Source: Ensifer adhaerens
Lineage (GTDB): Bacteria; Pseudomonadota; Alphaproteobacteria; Rhizobiales; Rhizobiaceae
Direction of reading: 5' to 3'
Assembly (NCBI RefSeq): GCF_013283195.1
Contig: NZ_JABEKT010000001.1
Coordinates: forward strand, 2,863,473 to 2,927,472
DNA length: 64,000 nt
The position numbers were made by a program, and so were the translations under genes. Under the pieces are notes generated by a model. It was not told the DNA's origin, did no database searches, and was given only the letters and a program-made list of their open reading frames with translations. Positions 56,738 to 64,000 of the stretch are shown here, piece after piece (within the stretch, counting starts at the first letter, position 1; every line of letters starts with the position of its first letter).

Positions 56738-56758
56738 GGCACCCCATTAAGTGGTGCC
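56738..56758 (+). promoter_or_regulatory. 5'-UTR hairpin before the porin gene
   Basis: GGCACC...GGTGCC forms a small stem with a 9-nt loop, ending 20 nt before the porin ATG and just upstream of its ACGGAG ribosome binding site. The 56466-56737 stretch before it is AT-rich and probably holds the strong promoter, but no gene. Confidence 0.45.
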
Positions 56759-56778
56759 AAATTCTACGGAGCATTGAA

Positions 56779-57423
56779 ATGTCGCATAAGCTTATCCTTT
56801 CCGCCGCCATCCTGGCCGCGCTCGCAGCACCGGCCGTAGCAGCCGACGCCGTTGCGGACATCGCTCCCGCTCCGGAAGCGCAGGCAGCCGAGGCGTTCAC
56901 CTGGACCGGCGGCTACCTCGGCGTTCAGGGCGGCGGCGGCTGGCTGGACGGCAAGTTCAGCGTTCCCGGCGCAAGCGTCAGCGAAGATTTCAACGGCGGC
57001 CTGATCTCTGGCTTCGTCGGCTACAACTACCAGTTCGGCGATTGGGTCATCGGCGCTGAAGGCGATCTGACCTACAACTGGAACGACAACAAGTACGACA
57101 TCTTCGGCACCGACGTGAAGGTCGGCACCGACCTCGCAGGCTCGGTTCGCGCCCGCGCCGGTTACGCCTTCGACAACGCGCTCATCTACACGACCGCCGG
57201 CTGGACCGCGACGAGCGGCTACGTCGAAGTCCCGGGTATCGGTGACGTCGACCGTACCTTCAGCGGCTACACCGTTGGCGCCGGCGTTGACTACGCCTTC
57301 ACCAACAACATCTTCGCCCGCGCCGAATACCGCTTCAACGACTTCGGCAGCAAGACGATCGAAGACGTCAAGGTCGACCTCGACCAGCACCAGGTTACCT
57401 TCGGTATCGGCGTGAAGTTCTAA
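56779..57423 (+). CDS. Outer membrane beta-barrel protein (Omp31/RopB-like)
   Basis: A 214-residue protein with a signal peptide (MSHKLILSAAILAALAAPAVA) and an eight-stranded-barrel pattern: FTWTGGYLGVQGGGGW at the start, FVGYNYQFGDWVIGAEGDL, VRARAGYAFDNALIYTTAG, and the terminal strand HQVTFGIGVKF ending in Phe, the outer-membrane assembly signal. Members are abundant surface antigens of Rhizobiales. Clean optimal codons, a 5'-UTR hairpin and a strong terminator suggest high expression. Confidence 0.94.
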   Translation: MSHKLILSAAILAALAAPAVAADAVADIAPAPEAQAAEAFTWTGGYLGVQGGGGWLDGKFSVPGASVSEDFNGGLISGFVGYNYQFGDWVIGAEGDLTYNWNDNKYDIFGTDVKVGTDLAGSVRARAGYAFDNALIYTTAGWTATSGYVEVPGIGDVDRTFSGYTVGAGVDYAFTNNIFARAEYRFNDFGSKTIEDVKVDLDQHQVTFGIGVKF

Positions 57424-57460
57424 TCCTGCCCCACCAAAAGCCTTTTTTGGCCTTTGGTTC

Positions 57461-57493
57461 GCGCCGCGCCTCTCTCCGAGACGCGGCGCTTTT
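57461..57493 (+). terminator. Rho-independent terminator of the porin gene
   Basis: Perfect stem GCGCCGCG/CGCGGCGC with a 13-nt loop, followed by TTTT, 38 bp after the porin stop. It also lies between this gene and the convergent LysR gene. Confidence 0.85.
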
Positions 57494-57553
57494 CATTTGC
57501 AGCTCGCACAACGAGCAGAACCTTTCGCCGAAATGCCCTGCCTCGACAACAGG

Positions 57554-58504
57554 TCAGCCCGAGGCCACGGACGTCGTCGCCACAGGCTGTTCTCCCGGCA
57601 TCAGCTCGGCCATCATCCAATCGCAAAAGGCCAGAACACGGGGGTCCTGGGCAGAGCTTTCGGGATAGACGAGGTGATAGGCATAGTCCCCGGCGACGCT
57701 GACGCCGACGTCGAACAATTGCACCAGCCGCCCCTCGGACAGCTCGTTGCGGATCATCGCGAGATCGACGAGACCAACCGTGCCACCGGCGATGACAGCC
57801 TCGACCACATGGCTGGTGTCGGTGAAGGCAACGCATCGGCTGTCGTCGAAATCGTCGATGCCGGCAGCCGCCATCCACATCCGCCAGTTGGGCCAGAGCA
57901 TGCCTTCGGTGGTGCACTCGACATGACACAGCGTCTGGCCGAAGAGATCGCGCGGCGTCTTCGGTTTTGCGCCGGCCGCAATCAGGTTCGGGCTGCAGAC
58001 CGGTGCGATCACCGCTTCGAACAGGCGCTCGGACCGTGTCCGTCGATATCGTCCGGAGCCGAAGCGTATGGCGATGTCGACATCGTCGGCGTCGAAATCC
58101 CTGATCTCGTCGGTGATGTCGAAGGTAAGCTCGATGGTCGGGTTGGCGGCGCGGAACTGCGATAGCCGCGGCAACAGCCAGTTGGTGGCAAAACGCGGGC
58201 TGAGCGACACGCGCAGCTGCCGGGCGCCCCGCTCCATCCGGCGCGCCCGGCCGACGGCCCGCTGCAGCGTCTCCAGCGCCTGGACGGCCGCCTCGAACAC
58301 CACGGCACCCGCCGGTGTCAGCTGGATGCTGCGGCTGGTGCGGGTGAAGAGCACGAGACCGAGCTGGTCCTCGATTTCCTTGATCTGGTAGCTGACCGCC
58401 GCCGGCGTCAGCCCCACCTCGTCGGCGGCGCGGGTGAAATTCAAATGTCGACCGGCGGCCTCGAAGGTTCTGAGTGCGCGGGTTCCTGGCAGCATTCGGC
58501 TCAT
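57554..58504 (-). CDS. LysR family transcriptional regulator (GcvA-like)
   Basis: The 316-residue protein has an N-terminal HTH (ALRTFEAAGRHLNFTRAADE, VGLTPAAVSYQIKEIEDQLG) and a GcvA-type ligand domain (LSPRFATNWLLPRLSQF, DDVDIAIRFGSG). It is divergent from the class IV aminotransferase gene, with a 128-bp shared spacer, so it likely controls that gene. Effector unknown, probably an amino acid. Confidence 0.93.
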   Translation of the reverse strand: MSRMLPGTRALRTFEAAGRHLNFTRAADEVGLTPAAVSYQIKEIEDQLGLVLFTRTSRSIQLTPAGAVVFEAAVQALETLQRAVGRARRMERGARQLRVSLSPRFATNWLLPRLSQFRAANPTIELTFDITDEIRDFDADDVDIAIRFGSGRYRRTRSERLFEAVIAPVCSPNLIAAGAKPKTPRDLFGQTLCHVECTTEGMLWPNWRMWMAAAGIDDFDDSRCVAFTDTSHVVEAVIAGGTVGLVDLAMIRNELSEGRLVQLFDVGVSVAGDYAYHLVYPESSAQDPRVLAFCDWMMAELMPGEQPVATTSVASG

Positions 58505-58632
58505 GGATCTTCAAACCAGCCTTGATGATCCCTCGAGAACTACTTGTTTTTCATCGGCCAATCAATGTCCGATGATCATCGTGAGAGATGCGGCAGCAGC
58601 CCCATCGCAAACCGGCCCCCTGGAGCAATATC

Positions 58633-59445
58633 ATGCCTGCCGACCCAACCTCTTCCACCGCACAACGCAACGGTCACGCGGCAAGCACCGCCGATCTTTC
58701 GCCGCTCGCCTTTGCCGGCTACGCCCACTTCACCGCCATGCAGGTTCGCGGCGGACAGGTGCGCGGCCTCGATCTGCATCTCGCTCGCCTGCGCAACGCA
58801 TCGCTTGAAATGTTCGGCAAGGCCCTGCCCGACGAACAGCTGCGCTCCCATCTGCGCGCAGCACTCGCCGCGTCGCCGGCCGACCACTCACTGATGGCGA
58901 CCGTCTATTCGCCGGCGGGCGAATTCACCGTTGCCGGGCCGGATGTCGGTCTCGACGTGCTCGTTAGCACCGGCCCGGCCTCGTCAGGTCCGAAAGGTCC
59001 GCTGGCGCTCCGGACTGTCGGCCACGAGCGCACGCTGCCGACCGTCAAGCATGTCGGCGAGGTCGCCAAGACCTACTATCTGCGCCAGGCCGTGGCGGAG
59101 GGGTTTGACGACGCCGCCTTCGTCGACCGAAAGGGCCGCCTCACCGAAGCCTCGATCTGGAACCTCGCCTTCTGGGACGGTGACGCTATCGTCTGGCCTG
59201 AGGCCGAGATGCTGACAGGCACCACCATGAGCATCCTGCGGCGGCAACTGGCCCGGCTTGGCATCGCCCAGCGCACGCAGGAGATCAGGCCGGCCAACCT
59301 CGCGGGCCTTGCCGGTGTGGTGATGAATTCGTGGACACCAGGCATCGCCGTCAGCCAGATCGACCAGACACCTCTGCTTGACCCCTCGGCTTTCCTGGGG
59401 CTGCTGCATCGGGCCTACGAGGCCGAGCCCCTCGTCTCGCCATGA
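58633..59445 (+). CDS. Class IV aminotransferase (PLP), D-amino-acid/branched-chain/ADC-lyase type
   Basis: The 270-residue protein has the fold-type IV signatures: RGGQVRGLDLHLARL, the PLP lysine in LPTVKHVGEVAKTY, GRLTEASIWNL (Glu binding the PLP pyridine nitrogen), and TGTTMSILRRQLARLG. The subgroup (branched-chain, D-amino-acid or aminodeoxychorismate lyase) cannot be decided by eye. Start ATG at 58633. Divergent from its likely LysR regulator. Confidence 0.9.
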   Translation: MPADPTSSTAQRNGHAASTADLSPLAFAGYAHFTAMQVRGGQVRGLDLHLARLRNASLEMFGKALPDEQLRSHLRAALAASPADHSLMATVYSPAGEFTVAGPDVGLDVLVSTGPASSGPKGPLALRTVGHERTLPTVKHVGEVAKTYYLRQAVAEGFDDAAFVDRKGRLTEASIWNLAFWDGDAIVWPEAEMLTGTTMSILRRQLARLGIAQRTQEIRPANLAGLAGVVMNSWTPGIAVSQIDQTPLLDPSAFLGLLHRAYEAEPLVSP

Positions 59446-59470
59446 CAGCACGGCTCCAGGCTGGCGAGCG

Positions 59471-59576
59471 CTAGAGCATTTCCAGGAAAAGTGCGAAGCG
59501 GCTTTCCGTCAGGAAATGCGTAAAAACAAGGTGCTGGAGCGTTTCTGCGACTCTGTCTAAGCCGGAAACGCTCTAG
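59471..59576. repeat. 106-bp MITE-like element, copy B
   Basis: It begins CTAGAGCATTTCC and ends GGAAACGCTCTAG, so the ends are 13-bp inverted repeats with one mismatch. It has the same length as copy A. It starts 26 bp after the aminotransferase stop. The remainder of the spacer (59577-59866) shows no gene. Confidence 0.88.
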
Positions 59577-59866
59577 GTGCCACCGCCGGCGTCAGCGCCG
59601 CCTCATCGGCCGCACCGGCGGAATTTCGCCATCGACCGTTTACCTCGTAGGCGCGTGATACGCGGGCACGGGACAGTATCCGGCGCCTGGAACTTCAAGC
59701 GCTGTTTAACGATCTACAGGGACCACCTGTCCTTCAATGATCGATCCTGACGATCGCCGGTCGAACGGACGAATTTCCGCCCCGCAACCCGGGATCTGCA
59801 GGCCTGGCCGCCGGCAATGGCGGTGGCGCGCCCTGCGGAGCGCCGGCCACCATGCCGCAACACTGG

Positions 59867-60637
59867 CTATTCGAACTTCTCGGTGCTGTCCGCCTTACCC
59901 TTCACCCAATATCCCGATGCCTTGATCCAGGAGAGCGGGTAACCGCGCTCCTCGGTCAGATGCGCGCGGATCGCCCGCGTCACCGAGGCTTCGGCCGCGA
60001 CCCAGACGAAGGTGTTGGGCTCGATGACGACGGAGCGCAGGACGGCGAGGAGCGCTGAAGCGTCGGTTGCCTGATGCAGCGGGCGATAGGCCCAATGGCA
60101 TCTGAGCTCGGCCTTCGTCTCGAAAGCCTGTTGTTCGGCAGGATCGGCGATCGCGGCAATGCTGGTGATGCGAGCGCCTGCGCCAATCTCCTCGATCCGT
60201 CGACCGATCGCCGGCAGTGCCGTTTCATCGCCGATCAGGAGCCAGCGCTCGACATTGGAAACGACGGCCGAACCGCGGGGCCCGCCAATGTTCAAGGCGT
60301 CGCCCGGGCGTGCATTCATCGCCCACTGCGTGATCGGCCCGGCCTCGTGCAAGGCGAAATCGATCACCAGAGTGCGGGCGGCCGTATCATAACGACGTGG
60401 CGTATAGTCCCGCCGTTCCTCGGTGCCATCGGCTGAAGGCACGATGATCTTGACGTGATCATCGGCCCCAAGGCTGACGAAATCGGCAAGGTCCTCGCCC
60501 GAAAGCGTGATGCGCAGCATGCCGGGCGTGATGCGCTCGGCCTCGGTGACCACAAGCGAACGTCGCTTGAGATCGTGGCGCACGCGCTCGATCTTCGGCG
60601 CTGTTGCATTGTGGGAAGGAGTCTGGGTCGTGTCCAT
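59867..60637 (-). CDS. Siderophore-interacting protein (FAD-binding ferric-siderophore reductase)
   Basis: The 256-residue protein has an FAD-binding domain (ITPGMLRITLSGEDLADF, RRDYTPRRYD flavin motif) and a C-terminal SIP domain (WLLIGDETALPAIGRRIEEI, FVWVAAEASVTRAIRAHL, KASGYWVKGKAD), as in ViuB/YqjH. It releases iron from siderophores by reduction in the cytosol. No siderophore transport genes are adjacent. The ATG has AAAGGA upstream. Related in theme to the iron-type ABC operon at 18-22 kb. Confidence 0.94.
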   Translation of the reverse strand: MDTTQTPSHNATAPKIERVRHDLKRRSLVVTEAERITPGMLRITLSGEDLADFVSLGADDHVKIIVPSADGTEERRDYTPRRYDTAARTLVIDFALHEAGPITQWAMNARPGDALNIGGPRGSAVVSNVERWLLIGDETALPAIGRRIEEIGAGARITSIAAIADPAEQQAFETKAELRCHWAYRPLHQATDASALLAVLRSVVIEPNTFVWVAAEASVTRAIRAHLTEERGYPLSWIKASGYWVKGKADSTEKFE

Positions 60638-60857
60638 CGGTATCCTTTTGAGGCTCGTCGATGTCGATCCGCAGGACACAGTCGCGCAGACCGAAGCCGC
60701 TTGAGCCGTTCGATCATACGCGTTGAGTGACGTTAACGCTTACGTGACCGGACAGCGCCCGGCCATTTCGACCGTTGTAGCGGAGATGGCGCGCCGGTGC
60801 AACGCGCCGCGAGAGCGCATCGTGGCTGCGACGACCGAGCCGCAACATTGCGAAACG

Positions 60858-60892
60858 AAAAAGGCGCGCCCGCTTGAGCGGACGCGCCTTTG
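60858..60892 (-). terminator. Rho-independent terminator of the class I aminotransferase gene
   Basis: On the minus strand AAAGGCGCGTCCGCTC pairs with GAGCGGGCGCGCCTTT-like sequence (one mismatch), giving a long GC stem followed by TTTTT, 22 bp beyond the aminotransferase stop. The stem also has As on the other side, so it could act in both directions. Confidence 0.88.
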
Positions 60893-60914
60893 ACGAAAAG
60901 CAGGATGGTCGCGA

Positions 60915-62144
60915 TCAGGCCGCCAGCGCCAACGCTTCCCCGCGGACGAGATCGCCGAGACGGCGAATGCCCTCTTCGATCATCTTGTCGTTGGCGCAGG
61001 AGAACGAGAGGCGCAGCGTGTTCTCACCGGAACTATCGGCAAAGAAGGCACGGCCGGGCACGAAGGCGACCTTGGCGGTCTCCAGCGATTTGGCCAGAAG
61101 TGCCGTGCCGTCCATGCCCTTCGGCAGCGTCACCCAGACGAACATGCCGCCTTCGGGCTTGGTCCAGGTCACGCCATCGGGCATGTACTTCTCAAGGGCC
61201 GCCAGCATGGCGCTGCGGCGATGCTTGTAGACCCGGTGGATCTTGGCGACCTGGGCATCGAAGCCACGCTCGGCAACCGTGCAGATCGCCATCTGGTTGA
61301 TGGTCGAGGAATGCAGATCGGCCGCCTGCTTGAGGAGCACGAGCTTTTTGATCACCGTTTCCGAGGCGCAGACCCAGCCTACGCGCAGGCCCGGAGCCAG
61401 CGTCTTGGAGAACGAGCCGCAATAGACGGTGCGGGTGTTGTTGATGTCACCCTTACGGGCGATTTCCAGCGCCAGGATCGGCGGGATCGCCTCGCCGTCG
61501 TAGCGCAGCGACTGGTAGGCCGCGTCTTCGATGACGGCGATATCAAGCTCTTCGGCAAGATCGAGCACGCGCTCGCGCCCTGCCAGGTCCACCGTCTCGC
61601 CGGTCGGGTTCGAGAAATCGGCCGAGAGATAGGCGAACTTGACGCGGCCGCCGGCGGCTTTCGCGGCTTCCGCATAGGTCGCAGGCGTGCGGTTTCCGCC
61701 CGGGTTCAGCTGGTCGTAGTGCGGTTCATAGGCGTTGAACGCCTGCAGCGCGCCGAGATAGGTCGGCCAGGTCACCAGCGCCGTGTCGTTGGGCGACAGG
61801 AACAGCTTGCCGATATAGTCGAGGCCCTGCTGCGAGCCGGAGGTGATGAAGATGTTGTCGACACCGGCCGGAATGCCGATCTTTTCCATCTGCTTGGCAA
61901 GCCATTCGCGCAGCGGCTTGTAGCCTTCGCTGACGGAGTACTGCAAGGCAGCGCTTACGGCCGGGCCGGAGAAGATCTCCGCATAGGCGTCCTTGAACTC
62001 CACGTCGGGAAACAGCTCGGGATCGGGAATACCGCCGGCAAACGAGATGATGTCGGGGCGGTCGAGCAGTTTCAACAGTTCGCGGATCTCCGAGGCGCGC
62101 ATCCGGCTGGAGCGCGTCGCGAATATGTGGTCCCAGTCGAGCAT
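60915..62144 (-). CDS. PLP-dependent aminotransferase (class I, 2-aminoadipate/LysN-like)
   Basis: The 409-residue protein has fold-type I motifs: IISFAGGIPDPELFPDVEF, ITSGSQQGLDYIGKLF, SNPTGETVDLAGRERVLDLA, the PLP lysine in GSFSKTLAPGLRVGW and a C-terminal LRLSFSCANDKMIEEGIRRL. These resemble aminoadipate/aromatic aminotransferases of the KAT/AadAT group without the MocR HTH. A terminator follows. The upstream region (62145-62490) contains promoter elements for this gene and for sulfatase 3. Confidence 0.93.
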   Translation of the reverse strand: MLDWDHIFATRSSRMRASEIRELLKLLDRPDIISFAGGIPDPELFPDVEFKDAYAEIFSGPAVSAALQYSVSEGYKPLREWLAKQMEKIGIPAGVDNIFITSGSQQGLDYIGKLFLSPNDTALVTWPTYLGALQAFNAYEPHYDQLNPGGNRTPATYAEAAKAAGGRVKFAYLSADFSNPTGETVDLAGRERVLDLAEELDIAVIEDAAYQSLRYDGEAIPPILALEIARKGDINNTRTVYCGSFSKTLAPGLRVGWVCASETVIKKLVLLKQAADLHSSTINQMAICTVAERGFDAQVAKIHRVYKHRRSAMLAALEKYMPDGVTWTKPEGGMFVWVTLPKGMDGTALLAKSLETAKVAFVPGRAFFADSSGENTLRLSFSCANDKMIEEGIRRLGDLVRGEALALAA

Positions 62145-62380
62145 TGGGTCGTTTCCTCAAGGATTTTTGCAGCGGGCAGCGCCATAGGGCTCGCGTTCCG
62201 CATTCATTGTCTTTGTCCTTCGACAGGATCACGACGGCTAATTTATGTCAATGTTGTTGACCTAAATCACGCGATTTTCTAGCTGCGCCGCCCCTCACCC
62301 AGCGTCATGCAATCAACGTTGCGTCAACCCCGTGCGACCTCCGGTATCCCGGCGCTTACGCGTCGTCGGGCGACGTCCGC

Positions 62381-62391
62381 GTAACCGTTAC
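62381..62391 (+). promoter_or_regulatory. GTAAC-C-GTTAC palindrome upstream of sulfatase 3
   Basis: GTAACCGTTAC, a perfect palindrome around a central C, 100 bp before the sulfatase 3 ATG and inside the divergent spacer with the aminotransferase gene. Same core as at 55784. Confidence 0.55.
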
Positions 62392-62490
62392 AAACTTGTC
62401 CATCGCCAAAACAGGGCGCAGGCTCCCCCGTCAATCGTCTGCATATGACCGGACGCATTCTCGATCACTCAACGATAGGAGGATTACGCC

Positions 62491-64000
62491 ATGAGTACGC
62501 ATCAGGGAGACGACGACCAATCCGCGAACGGGCATCCGTCGGGGGTCAGCCGGCGAGACCTTCTGCTTGCCGGCAGCGCGCTTGCGGCAGCAGCGCTGAC
62601 CACGTCGGGTGGAGCGACGCCGGCAAGCGCGCAGCAATCCACGTCGGCCGCGGCCAGTGGCGCCAAGCCGAACATCCTCATGATCATGGGCGACGATATC
62701 GGCTGGTTCAACCCGAGCATCTACCACCGCGGCATGATGGGCTATCGCACGCCCAACATCGACCGCATCGGCAACGAGGGCGCGATGTTCACCGACTGAT
62801 ACGGGGAGCAGAGCTGCACCGCCGGCCGCGCCGCCTTCATCACCGGCCAGTCGCCGATCCGCACCGGCCTCACCAAGGTCGGCCTGCCCGGCGCCGATGT
62901 CGGCCTGCAACCGGAGGACCCGACGGTCGCCGAACTGCTGAAAGCGCAAGGCTACGCCACCGGCCAGTTCGGCAAGAACCATCTCGGCGACAAGGACGAG
63001 TTCCTGCCCACCAATCACGGCTTCGACGAGTTCTTCGGCAATCTCTACCATCTCAACGCGGAGGAAGAGCCCGAGAACCCGGATTATCCCAAGAGCCCGG
63101 AATTTCGCAAACGCTTCGGCCCGCGCGGCGTCATCCACTCCTATGCCGACGGCCGGATCGAAGACACGGGAGCGCTGACCAGGAAGCGCATGGAAACGAT
63201 CGACGAGGAATTCCTGGCCGCTGCGCTCGATTTCATCGATCGCCAGCACAATGCCCAGAAGCCCTGGTTCTGCTACTTCAATTCCACCCGCATGCACGTC
63301 AACACCCACCTCAAGCCGGAATCGGAGGGGAAGACCGGCAAGGGCGTCTATTCCGATGGCATGGTCGAGCATGACGGCATGGTCGGCCAACTGCTGAAGA
63401 AGCTCGACGATCTCGGTCTCGTCGAAAACACCATCGTCGTCTACACCACCGACAACGGTGCCGAGGTGATGACCTGGCCGGATGGCGGCAACACCCCGTT
63501 CCGCGGCGAGAAAGCCACCAACTGGGAAGGCGGCTACCGCGTGCCAACCTGCATCCGCTGGCCTGGCGTCATCAAGCCGAACACCATCTACAACGACATC
63601 GCCTCGCACTACGACTTCATCCCGACCTTCTGCGCGGCTGCCGGCGAGCCGGATATCGTCGAGAAATGCAAGGCCGGCTATCAGGCCGGCGCCAAGACCT
63701 TCAAGGTGCATCTCGATGGCTACAACCTCGTCCCCTATTTCAAGGGCGAGGTGAACGACGCTCCACGTCGCGAGTTCCTCTACTGGAACGACGACGGCGA
63801 GCTGGTCTCCGTCCGCTTCCAGGATTGGAAGGTGGTGTTCAAGGCACAGGAAAGCACCGGCATCGGCGTCTGGCGCGACGCCTTCACCACCCTGCGCGCG
63901 CCCAAGCTCTTCAACCTGCGCGCCGACCCCTTCGAGCGTGGCGATGAATCGATCGAGTACGAGAAGTGGTTCTTCGACAGGGCCTTCGTGGTCGTGCCAT
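62491..64000 (+). pseudogene. Sulfatase 3, Tat-type, interrupted by an in-frame UGA and cut by the window end
   Basis: The frame opens after an AGGAGG site with a Tat signal ([10 protein letters not shown]) and [12 protein letters not shown]. Codon 103 (62797-62799) is TGA where the paralogues have Ser or Tyr (FTD-x-Y). Reading on in frame gives YGEQSCTAGRAAFITGQ with catalytic Cys as codon 109, and every later sulfatase motif (GKNHLGD, NLYHLNAEEEPE, TTDNGAE) for about 400 codons to the window end without another lesion. It is either a fresh nonsense mutation, a sequencing error or recoding. Confidence 0.88.

Noticed and set aside
62797-62799. Selenocysteine at the in-frame UGA of sulfatase 3
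   Set aside because: The residue is Ser or Tyr in the paralogues and is neither the formylglycine nor a metal ligand; I see no convincing SECIS hairpin by eye. Kept only as a low-probability option.

Overview
The window is GC-rich chromosomal-type DNA from an alphaproteobacterium of the Rhizobiales, most likely a Sinorhizobium/Ensifer relative. The evidence is a short second FtsZ without the C-terminal tail (as S. meliloti FtsZ2), rhizobial-style intergenic palindromic repeats (five REP-like copies and two 106-bp elements), an Omp31/RopB-like porin, DUF930, DUF1194 and DUF1254 proteins, and many LysR and ABC-transport genes. There is one tRNA gene (Lys, anticodon CUU). No rRNA, CRISPR array, prophage or transposase was found.

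Layout. 0.1-9 kb: SRAP DNA-damage protein, tRNA-Lys, PhzF, DUF930, a TetR/GFA-like pair with a leaderless-looking promoter, a frameshifted acetyltransferase, a NUDIX/endonuclease pair and an orphan amino-acid binding protein. 9-18 kb: cyclase-TPR protein, MATE pump, GreA/B-like factor, nucleotidyltransferase, FtsZ, GST and a phosphotransferase. 18-23 kb: a ferric-iron-type ABC operon and an unfamiliar protein with a peptidoglycan-binding-like C-terminus. 23.5-28.4 kb: an ECF41 sigma factor with its carboxymuconolactone decarboxylase partner and a matching promoter, then VWA and SulP genes, then a remnant of the sigma-factor 3' end. 28.7-34.4 kb: adenylate-forming enzyme, M81 metallopeptidase, amino-acid binding protein and LysR. 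34.6-40 kb: TetA-like MFS, sulfatase 1, TSUP exporter and a CDF-like transporter, with remnants of the MFS and TSUP 3' ends. 40-50 kb: VOC, DUF1254, an aberrant EF-G paralogue, GST, outer-membrane MetA-type protein, aldo/keto reductase and a Xre/RES toxin-antitoxin pair. 50-64 kb: LysR with a cupin/AKR/SDR operon, sulfatase 2, GNAT, porin, LysR with a class IV aminotransferase, siderophore-interacting protein, a class I aminotransferase, and sulfatase 3, which carries an in-frame UGA and runs off the window.

The most interesting signal is architectural. In three places (MATE beside greA, VWA/SulP beside ECF41, sulfatase beside TSUP) a cargo segment lies between an intact gene and a second, same-orientation copy of only that gene's 3' end. 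Three paralogous Tat-type sulfatases share a CTAGR active-site motif, and a GTAAC-N-GTTAC-like palindrome recurs upstream of two of them and near the DUF1254 gene. Gene starts were chosen from Shine-Dalgarno spacing and family N-termini; family assignments rest on motif recognition, not searches.
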